A DNA stretch of 64,000 nt from Stenotrophomonas sp. ESTM1D_MKCIP4_1 (GTDB taxonomy: Bacteria > Pseudomonadota > Gammaproteobacteria > Xanthomonadales > Xanthomonadaceae): NCBI RefSeq assembly GCF_003086895.1, contig NZ_CP026004.1, positions 3,926,684 to 3,990,683 on the forward strand, written 5' to 3'. A model generated the notes under the pieces. The model had not been told where the DNA came from. It worked only from the letters and a program-made list of their open reading frames with translations, and did no database searches. Within the stretch, counting starts at the first letter, position 1, and every line of letters begins with the position of its first letter. Positions 26,370 through 35,093 of this stretch are shown one piece after another. The position numbers were made by a program, and so were the translations under genes.

Positions 26370-27079
26370 CGCTGCAGTGAGAACGCGATGGGCAGCACCA
26401 CGTCGATCGTGGCACCGGCCACGTCTTCCGGCGGCGGCGGCAGCGGCTGCGCCCGGCGCGCCAGCGCAAGGACTTCAGCATCCAGTGCGGCCACGCCGGA
26501 CGACTGGGCCAGCGCGGCCTCCAGCACGCGGCCTTGCCGGTCGATGCGCAGGCGCAGCCAGGGCTGCCCTTCCTGGCGGCGGATGCGTGCACTGGCAGGG
26601 TACTGGCGGAAGCGTTCCAACCGCCCCAGCAGGCGGCTGCGCCAGTCGGCAGGCAGCGCAGATTCACTGAGCGAGGTCGCCGCATCCTGCGGCGCTGCCG
26701 CCATCGCTGCGGGCGCGGCCTGTACGCTGGGCGGCGCGGATGCCGCCGCCATGGCGGCCGCCTCGGCAGGTGCCGGCATCGGTTCACCCTGCGCGCCAAC
26801 AGGGAGCGGTGGCAGTGGCTGGACCGGCGGCTTCACGGCCACCCGCTGCGGTCGTGGCGGCGCCTGCGCGGCGTCCTCCGCCGCAGGTGCAGGCTCGCTG
26901 GCCGGCGCGGGCGGGGCCTGCGGCAGGGTTGCCAGTTCGGCGTCCATGGCCACGGCCGCTGCCGCGGGCGGCTGTTCCGCCGCCGCCATCACGCGGGGAA
27001 GCAGCAGCGCCAGCAGGCACCCGTGCGCCAGCAGGCTGCCGCCCAGTGCCCAGCACCAGCCCGACGACGGCATGCGCAT
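26366..27079 (-). CDS. tonB: TonB-family energy transducer
   Basis: A 237-residue periplasm-spanning protein: N-terminal membrane anchor (about residues 8-32), a Pro/Ala-rich stretch (about 36-130), and a C-terminal TonB domain (about 145-237; FRQYPASARIRRQEGQPWLRL matches the family). It couples the ExbB/ExbD proton motor to the outer-membrane receptor. ATG 27079 overlaps the exbD stop as TGATG; a GTG one codon upstream is an alternative. Its operon position suggests it is dedicated to the FecA-like receptor encoded upstream. Confidence 0.92.
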   Translation of the reverse strand: MRMPSSGWCWALGGSLLAHGCLLALLLPRVMAAAEQPPAAAAVAMDAELATLPQAPPAPASEPAPAAEDAAQAPPRPQRVAVKPPVQPLPPLPVGAQGEPMPAPAEAAAMAAASAPPSVQAAPAAMAAAPQDAATSLSESALPADWRSRLLGRLERFRQYPASARIRRQEGQPWLRLRIDRQGRVLEAALAQSSGVAALDAEVLALARRAQPLPPPPEDVAGATIDVVLPIAFSLQR

Positions 27080-27510
27080 CACGGTGTGCCCTGCTCCGCC
27101 GCCACCAGCGCCACCTTGCCGAAGCCCGCCTCGCGCAGGCTGTCCATGGCCGCTACCAGGGTGGCGTAGTCGGTGCGTCGGTCAGCCTGCAGGAACACGC
27201 GCGGGGCATCGCCCTCCGTACGTGGGCCGGCCGCCCGCTGCAGCACGCTGCGCAGCGCATCGGCAGCCACCGGCTGGCCCTGCACCTGCCAGCCGCCGTC
27301 GGCCTGCAGCACCACCACCAGGGGTTGCTCCGGCGCGGGCGCAGGGGTGGCACGCGAGCTTGGCAGATCCACCGCCACGCTCACCGTAGCCAACGGCGCG
27401 GCCACCATGAAGACGATCAACAGCACCAGCATCACGTCGATGAAGGGGGTGACATTGATCTCGTGCTGCTCGGGCAGATCGCTGTCGCCCGGCTGCAGGC
27501 GGATCGCCAT
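27079..27510 (-). CDS. exbD: Biopolymer transport protein ExbD
   Basis: A 143-residue proton-motor subunit. The single membrane helix (about residues 22-42) follows the family signature EINVTPFIDVMLVLLIVFM, whose Asp is the proton-carrying residue. ATG 27510 is chosen because it overlaps the exbB stop (TGATG) and begins just before the conserved region. Its stop overlaps the tonB start. It acts with ExbB to energise TonB. Confidence 0.95.
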   Translation of the reverse strand: MAIRLQPGDSDLPEQHEINVTPFIDVMLVLLIVFMVAAPLATVSVAVDLPSSRATPAPAPEQPLVVVLQADGGWQVQGQPVAADALRSVLQRAAGPRTEGDAPRVFLQADRRTDYATLVAAMDSLREAGFGKVALVAAEQGTP

Positions 27511-28217
27511 CAGGGCGCCTCCCGCGGCGCACCACTCACGCCGCGACTCAGATCGCGCGATACCAGGCGCATCACGGCGGCGGTCATGTCGGCAAGCTGC
27601 GCGCGGCCGCGATTGGCCCGCCGCGCCAGGTGGTTGTAAGCCACCACGGCGGGAATGGCCGCAACCAGGCCAAGTGCGGTGGCCAGCAGGGCTTCGGCGA
27701 TGCCGGGTGCGACCACGGCCAGGCTGCTGGCCTGGCTGCGGGCGATGCCGATGAAGGCATTCATGATGCCCCACACCGTGCCGAACAGGCCCACGAACGG
27801 GGCCACCGCGCCGACAGTCGCCAGCAGGCCGGTACCCAGCACCAGCTGCCGGCCCTCATCGGCTTCGATGCGCTGCAGCTGCCAGGCCAGGCGCTCTTTC
27901 ACGCCTTCGCCATCATGCAGGGCATCGTCGGATGCACGCAGTTCCGCACGCGCTGCCTCCAGCATGCGCGCGGCGGCGCCCTGGCGCGGCGCGTCCTGGT
28001 CGCCCATCGCCTCGCGCAGCCCGCGCGGCAGCGACAGCCGCAGCACGTCATTGCCCTGTCGCCACAGCTGGCGGTGCAGCTGCACGCTGCGCGCCAGCAG
28101 CACCGTCCATGTGCTCAGCGACGCCAGCAGCAGGCCCAGCATCACCGCCTTCACCAGCAGGTCGGCCTGCTGGTACATCGCCATGATGCTGAGGTCGGCA
28201 GGCATCACCGGGCTCAC
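27510..28217 (-). CDS. exbB: Biopolymer transport protein ExbB (MotA/TolQ/ExbB family)
   Basis: A 235-residue inner-membrane motor subunit with three hydrophobic segments (about residues 22-42, 125-150 and 168-192). The segment GLFGTVWGIMNAFIGIA and the following IAEALLATALGLVAAIPAVVAYN are hallmarks of ExbB. The GTG start at 28217 overlaps the receptor stop by four bases; an ATG four codons in (28205) is an alternative. Forms the proton channel with ExbD. Confidence 0.95.
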   Translation of the reverse strand: MSPVMPADLSIMAMYQQADLLVKAVMLGLLLASLSTWTVLLARSVQLHRQLWRQGNDVLRLSLPRGLREAMGDQDAPRQGAAARMLEAARAELRASDDALHDGEGVKERLAWQLQRIEADEGRQLVLGTGLLATVGAVAPFVGLFGTVWGIMNAFIGIARSQASSLAVVAPGIAEALLATALGLVAAIPAVVAYNHLARRANRGRAQLADMTAAVMRLVSRDLSRGVSGAPREAP

Positions 28218-30661
28218 AGATCCACCGTGTACGACAGGCGCAGCGCGCGCGCACCGCCCATGCTGAGCACGCCGCGCGAGGCCGCCGCCCAGTAGTCACG
28301 GTCGAACAGATTGTCGATGGAGAGATTGACCTTCATCGGCTTGCCTGCCGCCTGGAACGCGTAACGCGCGCCCACGTCCACCCGCGTCCAGGCCGGAATG
28401 CTGCGTTCGCGGCGCTCGGTCAGATCGATGTTCTCGCGGCTGGTATGCAGCAGGCGGCCGCTGAAGGTCAGGCCCGGCACGGCGGCCACGTCCCACTCGC
28501 TGCCGAGGTTGAAGTTCAGGCGCGGTGCGCCACGTGCACGACGGCCATCATTGGTGCCGCCCTCGGTGCTGACCATGCGCGCATCCAGCAGCATGGCGCC
28601 GCCCAGCAGACGCACGCTGTCGGTCAGCTGGCCGAAGACATTCAGTTCCAGGCCGCGGTGGCGCTCCAGTCCGTCCACGCGCAGGAACGGCGTTGCGCCG
28701 GCCGGGTTGTCCACCTCCACGGTGCTCGGCAGCTTGGTCTGGAAAGCGCTGACCGTGGTGGTGAAGCGACCGCTGTCGTGCTTGGCGCCGATCTCGTACT
28801 GGTCCGACAGCGTCGGCTCGAATACTTCCCCCGCGTTCGCGTAGTAGGCACTGACCGTGCCGCCCGGCGCCAGGCGTTCGATGTAGCTGGCATACACCGA
28901 GGTGTCCGGGCGCAGCTTGTACACCACGCCGGCCGAGGGCGTGATGCGGCTGCGGCGGTAACCGCTGGTGCGGCGGCCACTGGCGTAGTCCAGGTTCTCG
29001 AACTGCAGCGTCTGGTCACGTGCGCCCACCATCAGCAGCAGGCGGTCATCCAGCAGGTGCATCAGGTCGGCCACCGCCACGCCTTCGTACTGGTAGCGGC
29101 TGGTATCGCGCAGTCCGGCCGTGGTCAGGGTGCTGGTATCCGGCGCCGGGTAGTAGATGGGGTTGTAGATGTTGGAGGGCACGCTGTTGTACGGGTAGCC
29201 GGGCACGCTCCAGGTCAGCTGGCCACGGCCGGCATCGTTGCGGCTGGCCACCACCGACAGGCTGTGCGTCATCGGCCCGGTCACGAATTCGCCCTTCAGC
29301 GAAGCTTCCCAGCTTTCGTTGTGGCTGCGCGCAGGAATCCAGTACGGGGTACCCGACTTGTCACCGTTGTTGTTGGTGATGCTGTCGATGGTGAGCAGGT
29401 AGACCTCGTCCGAACGGTTGTCACCATAGGCCGCACCGATCGTCCAGTTCGGCGCCAGGTCGTACTCCACGCGCGCCATCACATAGCGGTTCTGGCCGTC
29501 GTACATCTCCCAGGGCTGCTTGGAATTGGTGGTGTTGTCCGGCGCCCTGGGAATGCTGACGCTGGAGCCGATGCGGGTGCTGCTGATGCCGCCCCACAGC
29601 AGGCGGTCCTGATGGTTCAGGTCGAGGTTGGCGCGCAGGCGCTCGCCGCGGTAATCCAGTGCCAGTGCATTCAGCTGGGTGCGGTTGCGGGTGTGATCCA
29701 GTTCGGTGTCGCCATCGCGGTAGACACTGTTGAGGCGCACGCCGAACTGGCCCTGCGCACCAAAGCGGCGGCCCACATCCAGATGCCCGCCGAACTGCGA
29801 GGACGAGGCATAGGTGGTGGTCAGGCGGGTCAGCGGTGCATCCGCGGCGCGCTTGAGCACGTAGTTCACCGAACCGCCCGGCGAGGAACCCCACGGGCTG
29901 ATGCCATTGAGCATCGCGCTGGGGCCTTTGTGCACTTCGATGCGTTCGACCGATTCGATCATGGTGTCACGCGTATCGGCCATGCCGTACATGCCGTTGA
30001 CCAGCGCCTCGCGTGCGGTGAACTCGAAGCCACGGATCATCACCGAGCCGTTCTCGCCGTTGCGCGGTGCGCTCACCCGCACCGATGGATCGTTGTCCAG
30101 CACATCGGCCAGGCTCTGCGCCTGCTGGTTCTCGATCATCTCGCGGGTGTAGCTGACCGTGTTGAACGGCGTCTCCATCACGCTGACATTGCCGAGCAGG
30201 CCCAGCTGCGAGCCGCTGGCCACCTGGCCACCGGCGTACGGCGCCGGCAGCGCGTTGCGGCCCAGTGCCCCTTCCACGCGCAGGGTGTCCAGGCGTACTT
30301 CACCCGCACGCGCGGTGGGCTGTGCTTCCACCACCACGCCTTGGCCCTGCCGGCGCCAGGTCAGGCCGCTGCCGGCCAGCAGCTGGGCCAGGGCCTGCTC
30401 ATCGCTGTAGCTGCCGCGCACCGCCGCCGAACTGCGGCTGCCGAGCAGGGTGCTGTCCACCGAAACCTGCAGGCCGGACTGTTCGCCGAACGCCAGCAAC
30501 GCCTGGCCCAGCGGCTGTGCGGGCAGGTCGAAGCGGCGCACGTTGCCGGCGGTTTCAGCGGCATGCGCCGTGGGAGCAGCAAACAGCAGCGGGCTGGCCA
30601 GGGCCAGAGTGATACCCGCGGCAAGCGCGTGGCGCAGGAACGACGGAGCCGGCATCGGCAT
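28214..30661 (-). CDS. FecA-type TonB-dependent siderophore receptor with STN signalling domain
   Basis: An 815-residue outer-membrane receptor. ATG 30661 is preferred: AGACGAGG precedes it, whereas the longer frame would use TTG. After a signal peptide comes a secretin/TonB short N-terminal (STN) domain (about residues 42-115; FDLPAQPLGQALLAFGEQSG), the part that signals to a FecR anti-sigma factor. Then the TonB box region (RLDTLRVEG), the plug (VDPSVRVSAPRNG-like; VMIRGFEF; IERIEVHKGPSAMLNG) and a barrel ending SYTVDL with C-terminal Leu. The plug resembles FhuA/FoxA/FpvA hydroxamate or pyoverdine receptors. It shares an operon with its FecI/FecR regulators and its own TonB motor. Confidence 0.95.
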   Translation of the reverse strand: MPMPAPSFLRHALAAGITLALASPLLFAAPTAHAAETAGNVRRFDLPAQPLGQALLAFGEQSGLQVSVDSTLLGSRSSAAVRGSYSDEQALAQLLAGSGLTWRRQGQGVVVEAQPTARAGEVRLDTLRVEGALGRNALPAPYAGGQVASGSQLGLLGNVSVMETPFNTVSYTREMIENQQAQSLADVLDNDPSVRVSAPRNGENGSVMIRGFEFTAREALVNGMYGMADTRDTMIESVERIEVHKGPSAMLNGISPWGSSPGGSVNYVLKRAADAPLTRLTTTYASSSQFGGHLDVGRRFGAQGQFGVRLNSVYRDGDTELDHTRNRTQLNALALDYRGERLRANLDLNHQDRLLWGGISSTRIGSSVSIPRAPDNTTNSKQPWEMYDGQNRYVMARVEYDLAPNWTIGAAYGDNRSDEVYLLTIDSITNNNGDKSGTPYWIPARSHNESWEASLKGEFVTGPMTHSLSVVASRNDAGRGQLTWSVPGYPYNSVPSNIYNPIYYPAPDTSTLTTAGLRDTSRYQYEGVAVADLMHLLDDRLLLMVGARDQTLQFENLDYASGRRTSGYRRSRITPSAGVVYKLRPDTSVYASYIERLAPGGTVSAYYANAGEVFEPTLSDQYEIGAKHDSGRFTTTVSAFQTKLPSTVEVDNPAGATPFLRVDGLERHRGLELNVFGQLTDSVRLLGGAMLLDARMVSTEGGTNDGRRARGAPRLNFNLGSEWDVAAVPGLTFSGRLLHTSRENIDLTERRERSIPAWTRVDVGARYAFQAAGKPMKVNLSIDNLFDRDYWAAASRGVLSMGGARALRLSYTVDL

Positions 30662-30801
30662 GGACAAACCTCGTCTTGGCAATCGAAAGGGGAGGTGCGG
30701 ATGCGACGCATCCGCAGCAGGTTCGAGATATAGACGCGGGCCAGCGCGCGATCTTCAGCGCGATCGCAGATTTTTTTTTCGAGGCCCGTTGCCCGACGCA
30801 C

Positions 30802-31785
30802 TCAGCGCCGGGTGACCACCCGCAGCCAGGGCGTGATGTGGCGCACGCGGCCGCCCTGCGCCTGCACCGCCAGGGCCAGCGCGGCATCCGGGTCGTGCAG
30901 GTCGAAGGCACCGGTAACCGGTGCGGCGGCCAGCACCGGGTCGGCAATGACGATGCGGGCACGACCGTAGCGCTGCAGCTGCGCGGCGATTTCGGACAAC
31001 GGTGCCTGCTGCACCAGCCAGCGCCCGTGCTGCCATTGACCGGTGCCGTGGGCCACTTCCCCCTGCGTGGCGGTCGTGGCGTCCTCATCCAGCTGCAGCT
31101 GCTGGCCGGGCTGCAGGTGCACGACACAGTCCTGCGGCTGGCACGGGTGGCGCACGTCCACCCCGCCCTGCAGCAGGCTGACCGAGGTGCCTTGCAGGCG
31201 CGAAACCTCGAAGCGCGTGCCGGTGACGGTGACCGACACCGCGCCACTGCGCACCACGAAGAGATGGGCGGCGTCATGGGCCACCTCGAAGAACGCGCGG
31301 CCCGCCAGCAGGCGCACGCCGCGCTGGCCCGGCTCCGCTTCCAGCGCGATGGCCGAGGCTGCATCCAGCGTGACACGCGAGCCATCAGCCAGCAGCACGC
31401 TGCGTACCCCGGTGCCGGTGCGCACGTCCGATTCCCAGGCCAGCCACAGTGAAGGAATCTGCGTCGCCATTACTCCAGCCACGGCGGCCGCCGCCAGCCA
31501 GCGGCGCAGGCGCGGACGCCGGGGGCGCGCCCTGCCGGGGGCCGCTGCAGGAAGGGCTGCGCCGGGGCTGGCCGCCGCCGGTTCCGGTGCCGGCGCAGCG
31601 GTGCGCGCCCATCCACGCTGGACCTGCCGCCAGGCTTCGGCATGGGCCGGACTCTGCGCGCGCCAAGCCTCGATCTGATCGAACAGCGTGTCGTCGGCAT
31701 GTTCCTCGCGCAGCCGCAGCCACCACTGCGCGGCATCCTGCAGCAGGGGGTCGGGGACGACGCTGGCGACGGGCGTTACGGGCAC
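30802..31785 (-). CDS. fecR: FecR-family anti-sigma factor / signal transducer
   Basis: A 327-residue inner-membrane regulator. The N-terminal cytoplasmic part (DUF4880-type, QDAAQWWLRLREEHADD) binds the sigma factor; one membrane helix (about residues 93-115) precedes the periplasmic FecR domain (SVLLADGSRVTLDAASAI; GRAFFEVAHD; TGTRFEV). The C-terminal STN-like part (LSEIAAQLQRYGRARIVIADP) contacts the receptor. It starts with GTG and lies 68 bases downstream of the fecI gene. It relays receptor occupancy to the sigma factor. Confidence 0.93.
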   Translation of the reverse strand: MPVTPVASVVPDPLLQDAAQWWLRLREEHADDTLFDQIEAWRAQSPAHAEAWRQVQRGWARTAAPAPEPAAASPGAALPAAAPGRARPRRPRLRRWLAAAAVAGVMATQIPSLWLAWESDVRTGTGVRSVLLADGSRVTLDAASAIALEAEPGQRGVRLLAGRAFFEVAHDAAHLFVVRSGAVSVTVTGTRFEVSRLQGTSVSLLQGGVDVRHPCQPQDCVVHLQPGQQLQLDEDATTATQGEVAHGTGQWQHGRWLVQQAPLSEIAAQLQRYGRARIVIADPVLAAAPVTGAFDLHDPDAALALAVQAQGGRVRHITPWLRVVTRR

Positions 31786-31853
31786 TGGCAGGACACCTTG
31801 GCTGGCCGATATGTAATAGACGGATGCAACACGCGGATCTTCAGCGGCATTGT

Positions 31854-32399
31854 TCAGCGCCCTCCCGTTGGGGTGCGACCCAGGCGGGCAGCACAGTGGG
31901 CCACGGCCTGGCGCACCAGGTCATGCGCGCGCGCCTGCGACAGACCCAGTTCGGTGCCGATCTGCGCATACGTGCGCTGCTGGAAGCGGTGCAGTTCAAA
32001 GGCGCGCCGGGTGCGTTCGGGCAGTTCGGCCAGGGCAGCGGCAGCGGCGGCCAGTTCATCGCCATCGGCGGCCAGCCGTTCCGGGCCAGGGGCCGGGCTG
32101 GCCAGGGCATCCAGGTGTGCTTCGCCGTCCGGCAGCCAGGCGTCGCTGGCCAGCCTGCGCAGATGGTCGTAGGCGAGGTTGCGGGCGATGCGGTGCAGAT
32201 ACCCCGCCGGTTGCTGGATCTGCTCGCCGCGCGCTTCGGTCTCGGCCCAGGCGCGCTCGAAGCGCAGCCACGCGTCCTGCAGCACGTCCTCGGCGTGGCT
32301 GGCGTCATCCAGCAGCCCGCGCACGAACGCCAGCAGCGTCGGACGATGGGCCAGGAACACCGACAGTGCGGGCGCCGGTTCGGCGGGGACAGGGGGCAT
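31854..32399 (-). CDS. fecI: FecI-type ECF sigma factor
   Basis: A 181-residue extracytoplasmic-function sigma factor. ATG 32399 is chosen because the conserved part starts at MPPVPAEPAPALSVFLAHR; upstream residues are not family-like and overlap the presumed Fur site. Region 2 (about residues 15-85) has DDASHAEDVLQDAWLRFERAW and YLHRIARNLAYDHLRR; region 4 (about 125-175) has LPERTRRAFELHRFQQRTYAQIG. It should direct transcription of the receptor operon when FecR signals ligand. First gene of the operon. Confidence 0.93.
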   Translation of the reverse strand: MPPVPAEPAPALSVFLAHRPTLLAFVRGLLDDASHAEDVLQDAWLRFERAWAETEARGEQIQQPAGYLHRIARNLAYDHLRRLASDAWLPDGEAHLDALASPAPGPERLAADGDELAAAAAALAELPERTRRAFELHRFQQRTYAQIGTELGLSQARAHDLVRQAVAHCAARLGRTPTGGR

Positions 32400-32442
32400 G
32401 CAGGCTCTACAGAGGACGGCGGACTCGCACGCGTCCATCTGC

Positions 32443-32458
32443 GAGTAATTCTCATTTG
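32443..32458 (-). promoter_or_regulatory. Fur-like site before fecI
   Basis: Minus-strand CAAATGAGAATTACTC, 44-59 bases upstream of the fecI ATG, resembles sites found before iron-regulated FecI genes (AATGAGAAT-type half-sites). A related half-site occurs at 6952-6964 before the PepSY reductase gene. Repression by Fur under iron sufficiency is inferred. Confidence 0.55.
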
Positions 32459-32509
32459 TGCGCATGCTGCCAGCGCAGCTGGCCGGGTGCAAGGGTGTGT
32501 GCGGGTGGT

Positions 32510-32584
32510 GGGGTCAGAGCCCTTTGCCGCGCAAAGGGATCTGACCCCGGGGTCGGATCCCTTCGCAGAAGGGCTCTGACCCCA
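32510..32584. repeat. Two tandem GGGGTCAGAGCCC-type palindromes
   Basis: Two adjacent hairpin units, 32510-32549 and 32550-32584, each begin GGGGTC and end GACCCC with cores CCCTTTGCCGCGCAAAGGG and CCCTTCGCAGAAGGG. They belong to the same family as 25236-25274 and the fis-adjacent array. They lie between the fecI promoter region and the end of the PEP-mutase-like gene. Confidence 0.85.
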
Positions 32585-32596
32585 CTGGCCCGTATC

Positions 32597-32620
32597 CATC
32601 CACGCATGGCGTGGATCTAC
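32597..32620 (-). repeat. GTAG/SMAG palindrome
   Basis: Minus-strand GTAGATCCACGCCATGCGTGGA, a standard copy, sits just downstream of the PEP-mutase-like gene, eight bases beyond its stop. Confidence 0.9.
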
Positions 32621-32628
32621 TGCCCCCG

Positions 32629-33456
32629 TCAGCGGAACAGGTCGTTCAATGCCGCGCCCGCGGCGGCCTGCTGCAGGCCATCGAAACGTCCCTCGCGCAG
32701 GATCGGGTCAGTGGCCTGCATCAGGCCACCCCATGCCGCGCGCGCCAGCGCCCCGCCCAGGCTGACCCGGCGCACGCCCAGGGCGGCAATGTCCTGCAGC
32801 GTGAGCCGGGTGGGCCCGCCGACCAGCAGGTTCACCGGCTTGGGAGCCACGGCCGCAACCACGGCGATGATCTGCTCGCGTGTGGTGATGCCCGGTGCGT
32901 ACAGCACATCGGCGCCGGCCGCGGCATAGGCGCGCAGCCGCTGCAGGGTGTCTTCAAGATCCGGCACGCCCACGAAGAAATTTTCCGCACGTCCCACCAG
33001 CAGGACATCGGCACCGGCGCGGTCGATGGCAGCACGGGCCGCGGCCAGCCGTTGTACCGCCGCGTCCAGCGGCCGCAATGGCGCGCCGTGTACGCCGCTG
33101 GCATCTTCAATGGACAGTGCGGCAATGCCGGTGTCCAGCGCAGCGGTGACTGCCGCGCCGACCTCGTCCGGCGTTGCGCCGAACCCATCACCGAAGTCCG
33201 CGTTCAACGGCAGCGACGTCGCGCCCGCCATCAGGCGCAGGTGTTCCAGCGTGGCTTCCAGCGAAACGGCGCCATCAGGCCGGCCTTCGCTCCACGCACA
33301 GCCGGCACTGGTCGTCGCCAGGGCCTGGAAGCCCTGCCGCTGCAGATAGCGTGCGCTGCCCACATCCCACGGGTTGGGCAGCACGAAACAGCCCTGCGCG
33401 TGCAGCTGGCGGAAGGCAGCGCGTCGGCTGGCGGTATCGGTATCAACAGCAGTCAT
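32629..33456 (-). CDS. Isocitrate lyase/PEP mutase family protein
   Basis: A 275-residue TIM-barrel enzyme of the PEP mutase/isocitrate lyase superfamily. Signatures include CFVLPNPWDVGSARYLQ, the metal-binding region PLNADFGDGFG and IAALSIEDASG, then LLVGRAENFF. Members in this subgroup include oxaloacetate decarboxylases, 2-methylisocitrate lyases and carboxyvinyl-type enzymes, and the residues seen do not settle which. It is monocistronic, divergent from the exported dioxygenase-like gene. Confidence 0.88.
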   Translation of the reverse strand: MTAVDTDTASRRAAFRQLHAQGCFVLPNPWDVGSARYLQRQGFQALATTSAGCAWSEGRPDGAVSLEATLEHLRLMAGATSLPLNADFGDGFGATPDEVGAAVTAALDTGIAALSIEDASGVHGAPLRPLDAAVQRLAAARAAIDRAGADVLLVGRAENFFVGVPDLEDTLQRLRAYAAAGADVLYAPGITTREQIIAVVAAVAPKPVNLLVGGPTRLTLQDIAALGVRRVSLGGALARAAWGGLMQATDPILREGRFDGLQQAAAGAALNDLFR

Positions 33457-33612
33457 GGCGAAGGTCCGGTATGCGGCCCGGCCACCCTAGCCCGGTCGCC
33501 AGCGCGACTCAACGTGGCACGCCAAGGCAGGGCATCACCTGATGCCGGCTGCTTATTGGACGGCGCAGACACCCTCGCCGAGCGTAGTGGTTCTGCCCCC
33601 AGGACGCTGGTC

Positions 33613-34320
33613 ATGCCGCCGCACACCCCTGCCCCACCGTTCGACGCCGAAGACGCCCATTGGGCCGACCTGCTCTCCCCCGTCCGCCGGCGCCTGATTG
33701 CCTCGGCGGGGGCGGCCGTGGGTGGACTGGCCGCTGCCAGCACGGCCAGCGCCGCGCCCAACACCACCGAACCGGGCCAGCCGGGCTTCCGCCCGATCGT
33801 GCCGCCACGCGCGCAGGGCCACAGCCCCTGGGGCCAGAACACCGCCCGCGAAGCAACGCCGCGCCCGGCCAGCGTGCGGCCCGGCGAATCGCCGCTGCCC
33901 AGCCGGCCGCGCGCCTACACCGATATCAAGAGCTACCACGCGCACATCTATTTCGACGAGGACAGCTACCAGAAGGCCGCGCTGCTGCGGCGCTGGGCCA
34001 TCGAGCGCTTCCCGGTGGAGCTGGGCAACTGGAACCTGGAGCCGCGCGGGCCACATGTCACGCCTTCGTTCTATTTCGGCTTCACCAACGATCTGCTGCC
34101 AGTGCTGGTGCCCTGGCTGCAGCTCAACAGCCTGGGCCTTACCATCCTCATCCATCCCAACACCGGTGATGGTCGCGCCGACCATCTGTATTACGCGCTG
34201 TGGGTGAACCGCGCGCAGCCGGTCAATGCCTACAACTGGCCAGCGCCGAAACCCAGTGAAACCGAGGCACTGGAAGAGGTGTTCCCGAACGTGGTGCCGA
34301 CGGTGCCGCTGGAGACGTGA
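33613..34320 (+). CDS. DOPA 4,5-dioxygenase-family protein with Tat-like signal
   Basis: A 235-residue protein. The C-terminal half (about residues 100-215) matches the DOPA 4,5-dioxygenase family: SYHAHIYFDEDSYQKA, GPHVTPSFYFGFT, LTILIHPNTGDGRADH and YALWVN, with the metal-binding His pair in HAH and in IHPNTGDG. The N-terminus has RRRLIASAGAAVGGLAAASTASA, a Tat-like signal, so it appears exported; most relatives are cytoplasmic. A Pro/Arg-rich linker follows. It may oxidise catechols outside the cytoplasm. The start ATG at 33613 is the first methionine before the Arg motif. Confidence 0.85.
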   Translation: MPPHTPAPPFDAEDAHWADLLSPVRRRLIASAGAAVGGLAAASTASAAPNTTEPGQPGFRPIVPPRAQGHSPWGQNTAREATPRPASVRPGESPLPSRPRAYTDIKSYHAHIYFDEDSYQKAALLRRWAIERFPVELGNWNLEPRGPHVTPSFYFGFTNDLLPVLVPWLQLNSLGLTILIHPNTGDGRADHLYYALWVNRAQPVNAYNWPAPKPSETEALEEVFPNVVPTVPLET

Positions 34321-34334
34321 GCGCCGCCGCTGGT

Positions 34335-34398
34335 CATCCACGCATGTCGTGGATCTACCGGGCGCGGCGGCGGCCAGTCACGCGTGGCGTGGATCTAC
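34335..34398 (-). repeat. Two GTAG/SMAG palindromes
   Basis: Two same-orientation copies, 34335-34358 and 34377-34398, both read GTAGATCCACG on the minus strand. They lie in the 268-base gap before aroQ, in which I see no gene. Confidence 0.9.
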
Positions 34399-34589
34399 GC
34401 CATCTTCGGCCTTCGTGCGGGCATCCTCGCCGCCACGGCGTTCAGCGAGCCTTGATCCGGGGCGGCCCATACGGCCGCAAGCGCTTCCACGATTTTCAAA
34501 CGATTGCTTTAAACGCCTGCAATTTCGCCGAACTGGACAGCATCCACAGGTTCCGCCAGACTGCCGCCCTTTCCCGTTGATCGGATTCC

Positions 34590-35033
34590 ATGGCGAAGCT
34601 GCTGGTCCTGCACGGCCCCAACCTCAACCTGCTCGGCACCCGCGAGCCGGAGGTCTATGGGCACACCACGCTGGCCGACATCGACCAGGCGCTGGCCGAC
34701 CAGGCCGCTGCGGCCGGGCACGCGCTGGAAAGCCTGCAGTCCAACGCCGAACACGTGCTGGTGGACCGCGTACAGGCTGCCCGTATCGACGGTACCACGT
34801 TCATCCTGATCAACCCGGCCGCCTTCACCCATACCTCGGTCGCCCTGCGCGATGCGCTGGCGGCAGTGGCCGTGCCGTTCATCGAAATCCACCTGTCCAA
34901 CCCGCACACCCGCGAACCGTTCCGCCAGCACAGCTATTTCAGCGACAAGGCAGTGGGCGTGGTGTGTGGCTTCGGCGCCGACAGCTACCGCTACGCGATG
35001 GACGCGGCGCTGCTGCGGGTGTCCGCCACCTGA
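34590..35033 (+). CDS. aroQ: 3-dehydroquinate dehydratase type II
   Basis: A 147-residue dodecameric shikimate-pathway enzyme converting 3-dehydroquinate to 3-dehydroshikimate. The start [20 protein letters not shown], catalytic Tyr23 in the flexible loop, [10 protein letters not shown] and His101 in EIHLSN are all family hallmarks. Length is typical. It lies 60 bases upstream of accB; the aroQ-accB-accC order is common in gamma-proteobacteria. Confidence 0.97.
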   Translation: MAKLLVLHGPNLNLLGTREPEVYGHTTLADIDQALADQAAAAGHALESLQSNAEHVLVDRVQAARIDGTTFILINPAAFTHTSVALRDALAAVAVPFIEIHLSNPHTREPFRQHSYFSDKAVGVVCGFGADSYRYAMDAALLRVSAT

Positions 35034-35093
35034 TTGTCGACCCGGGCGCCACGCGGCGCTCTCCTCACCTAGATAGAAACCAAAGAGGCCCTC

